This document shows, one piece after another, positions 28,103 through 37,138 of a DNA stretch of 64,000 nucleotides. A model generated the notes under the pieces. It was not told the origin of the DNA. It did not search any database and saw only the letters and a program-made list of their open reading frames with translations. Location of the stretch: contig QCHH01000001.1 of NCBI GenBank assembly GCA_003279585.1, positions 1 through 64,000 on the forward strand. The letters run 5' to 3'. This DNA comes from Prochlorococcus sp. AG-402-A08. GTDB taxonomy: Bacteria; Cyanobacteriota; Cyanobacteriia; PCC-6307; Cyanobiaceae. Made by a program: the position numbers and the translations under genes. Every line of letters starts with the position of its first letter. Position 1 is the first letter of the stretch.

Positions 28103-29458
28103 GTGGAAAATCATTCATTAACAAAATCGCCTCTCTCCTTACCTTCTTTTTCGATTCCGAAAATTAGTCTTTTTATTGGGCTAACTATTACAGGTCAATG
28201 GGTTTTAAGTGATGTGGCCCATATCCCTGGGGGTGGACTTGGATTGCTATTAGTACTTGGTTGTATTTTTTATTTTTTAAAACCAGGAAAGGTTTCATTT
28301 GATGCTCCCTCTACTGTTCAAGGATGGGTAAGAAGATGTCATGACGTTTTAGAGAATTTTGAGTACTTACTTGAGGATGGAGAGCAAAGTGAAAGAAAAA
28401 AAGAAAGAATTAATTCCCTGCAAAAAATTATTGATAGAAGCGAAGATCAAAGCATTGGTTTCTTGAAAACAAAAGGCGTAAAATTACCTGAAAAAGAGCA
28501 ATTGGAAAAAGTTTTAGGAATAAATAATCAAATAAAAGTTTCTTTCCCACCAGCTCTTCCTGTGAGAGATCGCAATTGGATTTTGCCAGATTTAATCCAA
28601 GAGCAAGATTTTATTGTTTTTTCTTTGGCACTTCCAATGAGCGCAGCTGATCTTTTGTGGATTAAAAATATCCCTACAGATCAACCAGCCTGGCTAATGG
28701 TTGCCAGTAAAGAATCTACTGATTGGTCTGATGAGCGAAATGCATTAGAGGCTCAATTACCAGATAGATGGACTAACAGAGTATTGAAATGGGATGGATC
28801 TCAAACAGAAATGGCAACGGTTCTTTCTCCAATTAAGAAACTTCTTGAAAATCCAAAGAAAAATACAGACATTACTAAGCAAAGACTATTGTCTCGACTA
28901 CATACTTCTTGGCAAAAAGATTTAGAAAAATTAAGAAGAGAAAAATTCAAGGTTATTCAAACAAGATCTCAGTGGATAGTTGCTGGTATCGTTTTCGCCT
29001 CCCCTGTCGCCTCGACTGATTTGCTTGCAGTTGCAGTGGTTAATGGCTTGATGATCAAAGAAATGTCGAAAATATGGTCTTCCAAAATGAAGCCAGAATT
29101 ACTTGAGGCAGTCTCACGACAACTAGCAATGGCTGCAATTGCTCAAGGAGTTGTCGAATGGAGTGGACAGTCCTTGTTGAGTTTGGCAAAGCTTGATGGG
29201 TCCTCTTGGGTTGCTGCTGGAACAATTCAGGCCTTGAGTGCTGCTTATTTAACAAGAGTGGTTGGGAGATCGATGGCTGATTGGATGGCTCTCAATAATG
29301 GAGTCACTCAGCCTGATTTAGAACTTATTAAGCAACAAGCTCCTCAACTAGTATCAAAAGCTGCTGAGCTAGAAAGAGTTGATTGGGTGGCTTTTTTAAA
29401 GCAATCAAAAGAATGGATTCAGTCTCAATCTATTAATTACAAAGTTAAATCAGTTTAA
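28103..29458 (+). CDS. DUF697 family membrane protein with degenerate GTPase-like region
   Basis: A 451-aa protein starting at GTG. Two N-terminal hydrophobic segments (ISLFIGLTITGQWVLSDVA and GLGLLLVLGCIFYFL) anchor it. The middle (about 165-260) resembles a Ras-like fold (DFIVFSLALPMS, PAWLMVASKES), but I see no P-loop GxxxxGKS. The C-terminal DUF697 region (about 290-410) has hydrophobic segments SQWIVAGIVFASPVASTDLLAV and a Gly/Ala-rich helix pair. DUF697 is normally fused to an Era/YcjF-like GTPase, so this may be a pseudo-GTPase. It lies 74 bp upstream of the metal ABC transporter. Confidence 0.78.
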   Translation: MENHSLTKSPLSLPSFSIPKISLFIGLTITGQWVLSDVAHIPGGGLGLLLVLGCIFYFLKPGKVSFDAPSTVQGWVRRCHDVLENFEYLLEDGEQSERKKERINSLQKIIDRSEDQSIGFLKTKGVKLPEKEQLEKVLGINNQIKVSFPPALPVRDRNWILPDLIQEQDFIVFSLALPMSAADLLWIKNIPTDQPAWLMVASKESTDWSDERNALEAQLPDRWTNRVLKWDGSQTEMATVLSPIKKLLENPKKNTDITKQRLLSRLHTSWQKDLEKLRREKFKVIQTRSQWIVAGIVFASPVASTDLLAVAVVNGLMIKEMSKIWSSKMKPELLEAVSRQLAMAAIAQGVVEWSGQSLLSLAKLDGSSWVAAGTIQALSAAYLTRVVGRSMADWMALNNGVTQPDLELIKQQAPQLVSKAAELERVDWVAFLKQSKEWIQSQSINYKVKSV

Positions 29459-29485
29459 GTTTATAACTTTTCTTCTGGTATATCT

Positions 29486-29515
29486 TTGACTTATATTTAG
29501 ATAAAACATTAATAT
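29486..29515 (+). promoter_or_regulatory. Putative sigma-70 promoter of the Mn-type ABC operon
   Basis: TTGACT at 29486-29491 and TAATAT at 29510-29515, with an 18-bp spacer. The predicted start would lie only about 10 bp before the ATG of the substrate-binding protein, giving a very short leader. No obvious Mur/Zur-type operator palindrome is seen. Confidence 0.45.
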
Positions 29516-29532
29516 TTTCTAATCACAAATAT

Positions 29533-30498
29533 ATGTTTACCAAAAAGGTCTTTTCTGAGTATATTTTTAAGAAAAAGAAGATAATTAGTTTATCTTTTTT
29601 TCTTGCTTTAAATATTTTATTCCTGACAGGATGCGTAAATAAAAACACTTATGAACGAAGCAATGATAAGCCTTTCGTTTTAACTACTTTTACAATTTTG
29701 GCCGATCTTGCTAGAAATGTTGCTGGGGATAGACTTCTAGTTGAATCAATAACCAAACCAGGAGCAGAAATTCATAGTTATCAATTTACACCTAGTGATA
29801 TTGTAAAAACTAAAGGAGCAAAATTGATTATTGAAAATGGTTTAGGTCTTGAAGCATGGTTTTCGAAATTTATGAGTAGTACCGGTGATATTCCCAAGGT
29901 GAAATTAACTGAGGGGATAAAGCCATTATTGATAGAAGGTGATGCTTATGCAGGCAGGCCAAATCCTCATGCTTGGATGTCACCCAAAAGAGCTATGAAT
30001 TATGTAGAAAATATAGTAGATGCTTTTATAGAAATCGATCCTGATGGAGCTCTTGAATATTCATCTAACGCTTCAACCTATAAAGCTAAACTTGAATCGC
30101 TTGATAAAGAGCTAAGAGATTCTTTATCCTCTATTCCTAAAGAAAGAAGATTTTTGGTGACATGTGAAGGAGCCTTTACTTATCTGGCCCGTGATTACGG
30201 AATGAAAGAGGCATATTTGTGGCCAGTTAATGCTGAAAGTCAAGTAACCCCAAGGAGAATGGTGAATCTAATCAAAAAAATCAAAGAGAATGATGTTCCA
30301 ACAATTTTTTGCGAAAGTACTGTGAGTGCAGAAGCACAAATGGAAGTAGCGAAATCAAGCGGAGCTGTTTTTGGTGGGACGTTCTACGTTGATTCACTCT
30401 CGGATCTACATGGTCCTGCGCCTACCTATATAGATTTATTAAGGCACAATGTTCGATTAATTACTAAGGGCCTATCCATTTCAGAAGTGAAAAAATAA
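29533..30498 (+). CDS. mntC: Metal ABC transporter substrate-binding lipoprotein (Mn/Fe type)
   Basis: Captures a divalent metal outside the plasma membrane for import. The N-terminal lipoprotein signal ends in the lipobox LTGC, with the Cys near residue 34. Cluster A-I ligands appear to be His (GAEIHSYQF), His (NPHAWMSP), Glu (VTCEGAFTYLARDYG) and Asp (FYVDSLSD). His-His-Glu-Asp is the manganese/iron pattern; zinc-type ZnuA proteins use a third His and a His-rich loop, and this protein has neither. At 321 aa it has normal length. It shares a TAATG junction with the ATPase. Manganese is the likely substrate because of photosystem II demand, but this is inference. Confidence 0.88.
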   Translation: MFTKKVFSEYIFKKKKIISLSFFLALNILFLTGCVNKNTYERSNDKPFVLTTFTILADLARNVAGDRLLVESITKPGAEIHSYQFTPSDIVKTKGAKLIIENGLGLEAWFSKFMSSTGDIPKVKLTEGIKPLLIEGDAYAGRPNPHAWMSPKRAMNYVENIVDAFIEIDPDGALEYSSNASTYKAKLESLDKELRDSLSSIPKERRFLVTCEGAFTYLARDYGMKEAYLWPVNAESQVTPRRMVNLIKKIKENDVPTIFCESTVSAEAQMEVAKSSGAVFGGTFYVDSLSDLHGPAPTYIDLLRHNVRLITKGLSISEVKK

Positions 30499-31295
30499 TG
30501 AACCCAATTTTTAAAAGCCATGAGAAAGATTTTATGCGTATTGAGGCAGACCAAGTTTGTGTTGACTACAACGGTACAGTTGCTCTCTATGACGCAAGTT
30601 TAAATTTAAAAGCTGGATCTATATGTGGTCTAGTAGGGATGAATGGAGCAGGAAAATCAACTTTTTTCAAGGCTCTAATGGGTTTTGTTAGACCTTCAAG
30701 GGGGAAAATCAGGATCAATGGTTTAAAGGTTAATCAAGCTCAGAAGGAGCAATCTGTTGCATATGTTCCACAAAACGAAGGAATAGATTATTCATTTCCT
30801 GTGAGTGTTTGGGATGTTGTGATGATGGGGAGATATGGCGCTATGAATATTTTCCGAATACCTAGAGAGTCAGATAGAAGAGCGGTTGTTCATGCTCTTG
30901 AGAGAGTTGATCTTTTGGATCTAAGAGAAAGACCAATAGGATCTTTGTCTGGAGGGCAACGCAAAAGAGCTTTTCTTGCAAGAGCAATTGCTCAACGTGC
31001 ATCAGTACTTCTTTTAGACGAGCCTTTCTCGGGAGTTGATGTGCCCACAGAAAAGCTTATGGCTGAGCTATTTCTTCAGTTTCGACAAGAAGGACATACT
31101 ATTTTGATATCTACTCATGATTTAAATCATGTGAGAGATTTCTGTGATTTTGTTGTCCTTATCAATAAGACAGTTCTTGCTTATGGTGAAACCTCGGAAG
31201 TTTTTACTTCGGAAAACCTAAATAAAACATTTGGAGGAATTCCACCAAATCCTCTATCAGGCCCTGCGTCAAGTAAAGATTTTATAAATGAGTGA
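30498..31295 (+). CDS. mntA: Metal ABC transporter ATP-binding protein
   Basis: ATPase driving metal import. At 265 aa it shows Walker A GMNGAGKST, Q-loop YVPQNEGID, ABC signature LSGGQRKRAFLARA, Walker B VLLLDEPFSG and the switch His in STHDLNHV. The first ATG gives a 12-residue extension before MRIEADQV, so the true start could be the internal ATG. It overlaps the permease by eight bases. Confidence 0.9.
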   Translation: MNPIFKSHEKDFMRIEADQVCVDYNGTVALYDASLNLKAGSICGLVGMNGAGKSTFFKALMGFVRPSRGKIRINGLKVNQAQKEQSVAYVPQNEGIDYSFPVSVWDVVMMGRYGAMNIFRIPRESDRRAVVHALERVDLLDLRERPIGSLSGGQRKRAFLARAIAQRASVLLLDEPFSGVDVPTEKLMAELFLQFRQEGHTILISTHDLNHVRDFCDFVVLINKTVLAYGETSEVFTSENLNKTFGGIPPNPLSGPASSKDFINE

Positions 31296-32160
31296 ATTTC
31301 TAATTTCCATTACGCCAATTGATTGGCTATTGGATCCATTAACCCATGACTTCATGAGAAGAGCTTTAATGGTCAGCGCATTAGTGGGAGGGGTTTGTGG
31401 TCTTTTGTCTTGTTATATGACATTAAAAGGTTGGGCATTAATGGGTGACGCGGTTTCTCATGCGGTCATGCCAGGAGTAGTTGTTGCTTATGCATTAGGA
31501 CTCCCTTTCTCTTTAGGTGCTTTTGTTTTTGGAGTAGGTTCAGTTGCTTTGATTGGGTTTGTTAAACAGAAATCTAGAATCAAAGAAGATACAGTAATAG
31601 GACTTGTTTTTACGGGCTTTTTTGCATTAGGCCTTGTACTCGTTTCAAAAATCAAAAGTAATATTGACCTAATGCAAATACTTTTTGGAAGCCCTCTTGG
31701 AATTTCTCGTTCAGATGTTAATCAGACTTTAATAATTTCGTTTATAGTTATATTTATCTTGCTTATATTTAGAAAAGATTTAATGCTTTATTGTTTTGAT
31801 GCTAAGCATGCTAGATCTATAGGAATAAATACAGGAATGCTTCATTATTTATTATTAACTTTATTATCTCTATCCGCAGTAGTTGGTCTGCAAACTGTTG
31901 GTATTATTCTTGTGGTGGCAATGCTTATTACGCCTGGCGCTACAGCATACTTGCTGACTGATCGTTTTGATAAAATGACTTTATTAGCAGTTATTAGCAG
32001 CTCATTCTCAAGTATTCTAGGCGTTTATATAAGCTATTGGTCAGATATTGAAACTGGTGGATCTATAGTTTTAGTCCAAACAGTAATATTTCTAATAGCA
32101 TTTTTATTTGCCCCAAGATATGGAATATTAAAAAACCAAACTTTTATAAACAATAATTAA
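31288..32160 (+). CDS. mntB: Metal ABC transporter permease
   Basis: Membrane channel subunit of the ABC-3 (MntB/ZnuB) family, 290 aa with about eight to nine helices. The conserved GDAVSHAVMPGVVVAYALG and LQTVGIILVVAMLITPGATA segments are clear. The last gene of the three-gene operon, it begins inside the ATPase gene. A DUF4336 gene follows after 12 bp and may be on the same transcript. Confidence 0.9.
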   Translation: MSEFLISITPIDWLLDPLTHDFMRRALMVSALVGGVCGLLSCYMTLKGWALMGDAVSHAVMPGVVVAYALGLPFSLGAFVFGVGSVALIGFVKQKSRIKEDTVIGLVFTGFFALGLVLVSKIKSNIDLMQILFGSPLGISRSDVNQTLIISFIVIFILLIFRKDLMLYCFDAKHARSIGINTGMLHYLLLTLLSLSAVVGLQTVGIILVVAMLITPGATAYLLTDRFDKMTLLAVISSSFSSILGVYISYWSDIETGGSIVLVQTVIFLIAFLFAPRYGILKNQTFINNN

Positions 32161-32172
32161 ATTAAGCAAACG

Positions 32173-33351
32173 ATGAGTAATCTTTCTACTGAACAAAAAT
32201 GGAGTTGGTGGCCACTTTTACCGCTCTATCCTTATGGCAGAAAAAGAACAATATTTAGGGAATTAATTCCTAATCAGATTTGGAGTTTTGAACAACTTCA
32301 GGGTATTTATTATGTTGCTGTCCCAGTAAGGTTATTAGTTGTAAGAGTAAAGAATGAATTGATGATAATTAACCCTCTTCCTCCGACGGAGGAATTGCTA
32401 ATGAACATAGATTTACTTGTGAAAAAAATCGGTCCCGTAAAAACGATTGTTTTACCAACGGCCTCTGGTTTGGAACATAAAATAGCTCTCCCTGCATTGG
32501 CTAGAGCCTTCCCTGATTCAAAAATATGGGTTTGCCCGGGGCAATGGAGTTTCCCTTTTCAATTGCCTTTTGACTGGTTGGGGATTCCCTCTAAAAGAAC
32601 AAATATTTTATTGGCTGATGGATTCCCTCATAGTGATTATTGTGACTGGATTTCATTAGGACCTATTGATATTGGACTAGGACGTTTTCAAGAAATATCT
32701 TGTTTTCATAAGCCATCAAAATCTTTGTTGGTTACTGATGCCCTTGTGGGTATTGAAGAGACTCCTCCAAAGCTATTTGATTTAGATCCAACACCTTTAT
32801 TGTTTCATTCAAGAGAGAAGGGGTCTGAAGAGCTTATTGATTCGCCAATGGCGAGAAGAAAAGGATGGCTTCGTTTGGTTCTTTTTGCTTCTTACTTAAG
32901 ACCTGAAAAGCTAGTGATACCAAAAATAAAAGAAATTTTTAGAAATTCATTTAAACCAAATTTAAGAAATAAAAGAGCACATTTTGGGATATATCCTTTT
33001 TCTTGGCAGAAAGGCTGGGAGTTGTCGGCTAATAAACTTGTTGGGAAAGGCACCCCTTTAATACAAATTGCTCCTGTAATAGAAAGGTTAGTTTTTCCTA
33101 GAGGACAAAGAGCTTTAACAACTTGGTTGAATAAAATAGAAGGCTTACAAGGTATTTCGTGGTTAATTTCTGCTCATTACTGCGGGAAACTTAGATTTTC
33201 AAAATATGAAATAAAAGCCTTAAAAAGTAAAATTAATAAAGTTAATTGGGCTAATAACGAAGGTGATTTAAGATTTTTAGGTTGGTTAGATCAGAAATTA
33301 TTGAAAATCGGTGTAGTCCCAAAAGACCCTCTAGAAAAATTTAGCGATTAA
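32173..33351 (+). CDS. DUF4336 domain-containing protein
   Basis: A 392-aa protein that looks like the DUF4336 family found in cyanobacteria and plants. Recognisable segments are YPYGRKRTIFRELIPNQIW, LLVVRVKNELMIINPLPPTEELL and IKTIVLPT-type strands (VKTIVLPTASGLEHKIALP). DUF4336 has a metallo-beta-lactamase-like arrangement, but here the HxHxDH metal motif is not visible. Function is unknown. It follows the Mn-type transporter by 12 bp and overlaps the convergent DUF760 gene by four bases. Confidence 0.78.
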   Translation: MSNLSTEQKWSWWPLLPLYPYGRKRTIFRELIPNQIWSFEQLQGIYYVAVPVRLLVVRVKNELMIINPLPPTEELLMNIDLLVKKIGPVKTIVLPTASGLEHKIALPALARAFPDSKIWVCPGQWSFPFQLPFDWLGIPSKRTNILLADGFPHSDYCDWISLGPIDIGLGRFQEISCFHKPSKSLLVTDALVGIEETPPKLFDLDPTPLLFHSREKGSEELIDSPMARRKGWLRLVLFASYLRPEKLVIPKIKEIFRNSFKPNLRNKRAHFGIYPFSWQKGWELSANKLVGKGTPLIQIAPVIERLVFPRGQRALTTWLNKIEGLQGISWLISAHYCGKLRFSKYEIKALKSKINKVNWANNEGDLRFLGWLDQKLLKIGVVPKDPLEKFSD

Positions 33352-33692
33352 ATTTTATCTGGGTCAACTGACATCTCTTCATCGGATAAAAGTGTTTCCT
33401 CTAATTGTTTCCTTTGCTCCATTTGTCTTAGAAAATAACCTGTCATCATCGCAGAGGCTAATAAACTAGCCAAATTATCTTTGCTAGAGGTTACTTTCAC
33501 CTCAAATTGCTCTCCAGGAAGCATTCCCAGTAAACCTTGAACATTATGTCTAATTATTTCTTGGATTTCGGGACTGGCAGATTTTGCAACTCTTTGTAGA
33601 ACGTCTGCAGGTTGATCTTGTAAGTACTGAATTAGAGCATTAGCCTCATGACTTTCATTATTGTCTGTAGCTAAAAATTCAGGATTAAACAT
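33348..33692 (-). CDS. DUF760 domain-containing protein
   Basis: A small 114-aa cytoplasmic protein. The pattern NALIQYLQDQPADVLQRVAKSASPEIQEIIRHNVQGLLGMLP, then LASLLASAMMTGYFLRQMEQR, fits DUF760, a family in cyanobacteria and chloroplasts. In plants DUF760 proteins have been linked to chloroplast proteolysis, but no role is known here. Its 3' end overlaps the DUF4336 stop. Confidence 0.8.
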   Translation of the reverse strand: MFNPEFLATDNNESHEANALIQYLQDQPADVLQRVAKSASPEIQEIIRHNVQGLLGMLPGEQFEVKVTSSKDNLASLLASAMMTGYFLRQMEQRKQLEETLLSDEEMSVDPDKI

Positions 33693-33754
33693 CCAGTTTT
33701 TTACATGTAATTACACATTATCGCAGAATGTACTCATATAAAATTTAATTTAGG

Positions 33755-34321
33755 TTATGGGAACCGAATAGGCCCTATTTTTTTTAATGGCCAGTACCTT
33801 GCAAGTGCCGTACCAATAAGATTTTTTTCTGGGAGAGCTCCCCATACGTGAGAGTCTAAACTGTTATTTCGATTGTCTCCTAAAACCCAAAGTGAATAGT
33901 TAGGTACATTTATTGCTTTCATTTCATATTGGATAGGTTCTTTAATCCAGGGTTCATTTATTTCTTTTTCATTTCTATATAGCTTCCCATTAGTAACTTC
34001 TATTTTGTCTCCAGGTAATCCAACTACTCTTTTTATTAGGGCTGAACCATCACTGTATCCTGCTTCAGTAAGGAGTTTTGGAGGTTTGAAAATAACAATC
34101 GTATTTAAACTTAAATGTTTATTTAGTTTCTGATTAAGTCTTGGGGATATTTTTTCTATCAATATTCTGTCTTTAATTTGCAAAGTTGGAATCATTGATC
34201 CAGATGGGATCCATCTGGGCTCAACTGCTTGCCATCTTAATAAAAGCGCAATTAGTATCCAAACCAACAATCCTTTCCAACTATTTTGGTTTTGATTCTT
34301 GCTTGATCCAGTTGATGTCAT
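33755..34321 (-). CDS. lepB: Signal peptidase I
   Basis: Removes signal peptides at the plasma or thylakoid membrane. At 188 aa it has one N-terminal transmembrane helix (GLLVWILIALLLRWQAV), the catalytic Ser in WIPSGSMIPTL and the Lys in ALIKRVVGLPGDKIEV, followed by LGDNRNNSLDSHVWG. It lacks the second helix and the large insert of enterobacterial LepB, as is usual in cyanobacteria. It is divergent from menD, with a 63-bp gap. Confidence 0.95.
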   Translation of the reverse strand: MTSTGSSKNQNQNSWKGLLVWILIALLLRWQAVEPRWIPSGSMIPTLQIKDRILIEKISPRLNQKLNKHLSLNTIVIFKPPKLLTEAGYSDGSALIKRVVGLPGDKIEVTNGKLYRNEKEINEPWIKEPIQYEMKAINVPNYSLWVLGDNRNNSLDSHVWGALPEKNLIGTALARYWPLKKIGPIRFP

Positions 34322-34384
34322 GAATTTTTTTTGTTTTAGTTTCTTTTTGGCAAGTTTTTTACAAAAATAAAAGTAGTTGTTCTT

Positions 34385-36181
34385 TTGGCAATTTCACTAG
34401 CACGATACAATTTCTTTATTAGCTTAGAGCTCCTTAAAACTCTAGTAGCAAAGGGAGTGAAATATTTTGTCCTTTGCCCTGGGAGCAGATCAGGACCTCT
34501 GGCATTAGCAGCAGCAAGTCTCTCAAGAAGAAAAGAATTAACTCTAATAACATCAATTGATGAAAGGTCTGCTGCATTCCTTGCTTTGGGAATAAGTGCA
34601 GCTAGCGGAAAAGTAAGTTGTGTCATTACAACTTCTGGAAGTGCTGTCGCAAATCTTTTGCCGGCGGCTGTTGAAGCAGATAGGTCATGCCATCCTCTAT
34701 TGTTTTTAACTGCAGATAGACCTTTAAGATTAAAAGAATGTGGAGCGAATCAAGCAGTTAATCAACAGGATTTTCTGAAGTCAGTTTGTAGACATTTCGA
34801 TGAATCTCCAAAAGAAGGAATTCATTTGATTTCTAAAGAGAGGCTGACATCTTTGGTTGGAAAATCGTTCGAAATGGCTTCTAAGATTCCTGGCCCAGTT
34901 CATATTAACCTTGCTTACGAAGAGCCTTTGCATCCTTGCGAAATTGATCAGAAAAAAGTTCTTGATGGATGGGTCCTTGAAGGATTTTCAAAGGAAAAAG
35001 TTACTCCAATTAAGATTGAGCCTGTAAAAAATTTTTCATCTTTAAAATTACCAAGATTAGATCCATTTTCTTTAGGAATAATTATTGTTGGTCCATGGAG
35101 AGGTAAAGCTAAACGGCTTGCTTCTTTTAGGCTGGCATTAAAGAAATGGCAAAAATTAACTGGATGGCCAATTCTTGCTGATCCACTTTCAGGTGTTGAA
35201 AATGATCAAGAGGGTTTAATAAATCATTGGGATCTTTTATTCTCAACAGGTTTATTTGAAAAAATCAGAGAGATTCAAGTTTTACGTTTGGGTCCAATAC
35301 CACCAAGTAGAAAATTACAAACTTGGCTTAAAACCCCTGGAAAAGTTCAAGTACTTATTACTGAGGAAGATTGTCGAAATCTTGATCCAATAGGTAGCTC
35401 AATTCAATTTAGTGAAGGGTTTTCTTCTTGGGTTAATAAATTGCTGGAAGGTATTCCCCAAAAGCCAGCAATAGATAAAAAAATTGTTAGTCAAAAGTTG
35501 ACTAAAGAATTTATAAAATATGATTTATTGATTCATGATTGGCTTGATAAAAGGTTATTTAGAAATAGCTTAATTACTGAACCAGCTTTGGCTAGATTGC
35601 TTCCTCGCTTGTTGCCTACGTCTGTTCCTGTGATGCTTGCTTCAAGTAGTCCCATAAGAGATTGGTTGAGCTATTCTGGAGAAGGGGCATTTATAAGAAG
35701 GTGCTTTGGGTTTAGGGGGGCATCAGGTATTGATGGGACACTCTCAATGGGTATGGGGTTATCAATAATTATGGGGAGAATGGTATTAATAACAGGTGAT
35801 TTGGCACTTCTTCATGATACTAATGGTTGGCTATTTTCAAAGGATAAAAATATTAGTCTAATCGTAATCATGATTGATAATGGAGGAGGGGGTATATTTA
35901 ATCAATTAAATATAGATAGAGTTGAAGAAGGAGATTTTGAAGAAATTTTTCTTATGCCTCAGCAAGTTTGTCATCTTACACTTGCTAAAGCCTATGGATT
36001 GAAATATAAGCAAGTTGCTTGCTTGAATGATTTAGAACAAGCAATTGAATGGAGTTTTTCTTTGTCAACAAATGTATTAATAAGAGTTTGTACTAACTCT
36101 CATGAAGATCATAAATTGAGAGTAAGTTTACGTGATGACCTAAAAAAAACATTATCTGAGAATTTATCAAGTTTTGACTAA
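34385..36181 (+). CDS. menD: 2-succinyl-5-enolpyruvyl-6-hydroxy-3-cyclohexene-1-carboxylate synthase (MenD)
   Basis: ThDP-dependent enzyme that adds 2-oxoglutarate to isochorismate on the phylloquinone (vitamin K1) path for photosystem I. At 598 aa it shows FVLCPGSRSGPLALAAA, the activating Glu in SIDERSAAFLALG, TTSGSAVANLLPAA and the ThDP/Mg motif ending MIDNGGGGIFNQL. The start in the track is TTG; no ATG lies close, and the N-terminus fits the family, so TTG is likely real. It is followed by menB after 15 bp. Confidence 0.96.
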   Translation: MAISLARYNFFISLELLKTLVAKGVKYFVLCPGSRSGPLALAAASLSRRKELTLITSIDERSAAFLALGISAASGKVSCVITTSGSAVANLLPAAVEADRSCHPLLFLTADRPLRLKECGANQAVNQQDFLKSVCRHFDESPKEGIHLISKERLTSLVGKSFEMASKIPGPVHINLAYEEPLHPCEIDQKKVLDGWVLEGFSKEKVTPIKIEPVKNFSSLKLPRLDPFSLGIIIVGPWRGKAKRLASFRLALKKWQKLTGWPILADPLSGVENDQEGLINHWDLLFSTGLFEKIREIQVLRLGPIPPSRKLQTWLKTPGKVQVLITEEDCRNLDPIGSSIQFSEGFSSWVNKLLEGIPQKPAIDKKIVSQKLTKEFIKYDLLIHDWLDKRLFRNSLITEPALARLLPRLLPTSVPVMLASSSPIRDWLSYSGEGAFIRRCFGFRGASGIDGTLSMGMGLSIIMGRMVLITGDLALLHDTNGWLFSKDKNISLIVIMIDNGGGGIFNQLNIDRVEEGDFEEIFLMPQQVCHLTLAKAYGLKYKQVACLNDLEQAIEWSFSLSTNVLIRVCTNSHEDHKLRVSLRDDLKKTLSENLSSFD

Positions 36182-36196
36182 ATTTAATTTAAAAAA

Positions 36197-37090
36197 ATGA
36201 CTTTTAAACCTGTTACTCCTGACAATATCTCTAGAAGAGTTCTTCCTGGGAAAATTATTACCTCATGGGTATCTGTTGGTGAATACAAAGATATCTTGCT
36301 TGATATAAGTCCTGAAGGAATTGCTCGTGTTGCGATAAATCGTCCTGAGAAAAGAAATGCTTTTAGACCTCAAACAATTTCAGAACTTTGTGATGCATTT
36401 ATCAGAATAAGAGAAGATCCGAAAATTGGAGTGGTTTTATTTACAGGAGTAGGACCTTCCAAAGATGGAAAGTTCGCTTTTTGCTCTGGCGGAGATCAGG
36501 CTATACGTGGAAGTGGAGGATATCTTGGTGATGATGGAATCCCGCGTTTAAATGTTCTTGATTTGCAACGTATAATTAGGAGCCTTCCTAAAGTAGTTAT
36601 TGCACTTGTTCCTGGTTTCGCAATAGGGGGAGGACATGTTTTACATTTGATTTGTGATTTGAGTTTGGCTGCAGATAATGCAATGTTCGGTCAAACAGGA
36701 CCTAAAGTTGGGAGCTTCGATGCAGGGTTTGGTTCAAGTTATTTAGCAAGGGTTGTAGGTCAAAAGAAGGCTAGAGAAATATGGTTCCTATGCAGAAAAT
36801 ATGGAGCGAAGGAAGCATTAGATATGGGGCTAATAAATGCCATCTCACCAATTAATTCTCTCGAGTCAGAAGGGGTTAAATGGGCTAGAGAAATACTTCA
36901 AAACAGCCCAACCGCTATCAAGTGTTTGAAATTTTCTTTTAATGCTGATACTGATGGTTTGGCAGGTATCCAAGAGCTTGCTGGCCAGGCAACACATCTT
37001 TTTTATACGACTGATGAGTCAAAGGAGGGTAGAAATGCTTTCATGGAGAAAAGGGATCCTGATTTTTCTGAATCAAAATGGCTTCCATGA
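36197..37090 (+). CDS. menB: 1,4-dihydroxy-2-naphthoyl-CoA synthase
   Basis: Crotonase-fold enzyme that closes the naphthoquinone ring from O-succinylbenzoyl-CoA. At 297 aa it shows [26 protein letters not shown] (acyl-CoA binding) and the conserved [19 protein letters not shown] and [13 protein letters not shown] of MenB, including the Asp in FDAG. It is transcribed right after menD, forming a two-gene phylloquinone unit; glgA follows after 48 bp. Confidence 0.97.
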   Translation: MTFKPVTPDNISRRVLPGKIITSWVSVGEYKDILLDISPEGIARVAINRPEKRNAFRPQTISELCDAFIRIREDPKIGVVLFTGVGPSKDGKFAFCSGGDQAIRGSGGYLGDDGIPRLNVLDLQRIIRSLPKVVIALVPGFAIGGGHVLHLICDLSLAADNAMFGQTGPKVGSFDAGFGSSYLARVVGQKKAREIWFLCRKYGAKEALDMGLINAISPINSLESEGVKWAREILQNSPTAIKCLKFSFNADTDGLAGIQELAGQATHLFYTTDESKEGRNAFMEKRDPDFSESKWLP

Positions 37091-37138
37091 CTTTATATGG
37101 TTTATCCAAAAGATAAATCTTTCTTTTTCATGAATTAA

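Noticed and set aside
34336-34626. Minus-strand 96-aa ORF
   Set aside because: Antisense to the menD 5' region and its composition mirrors the menD coding frame.
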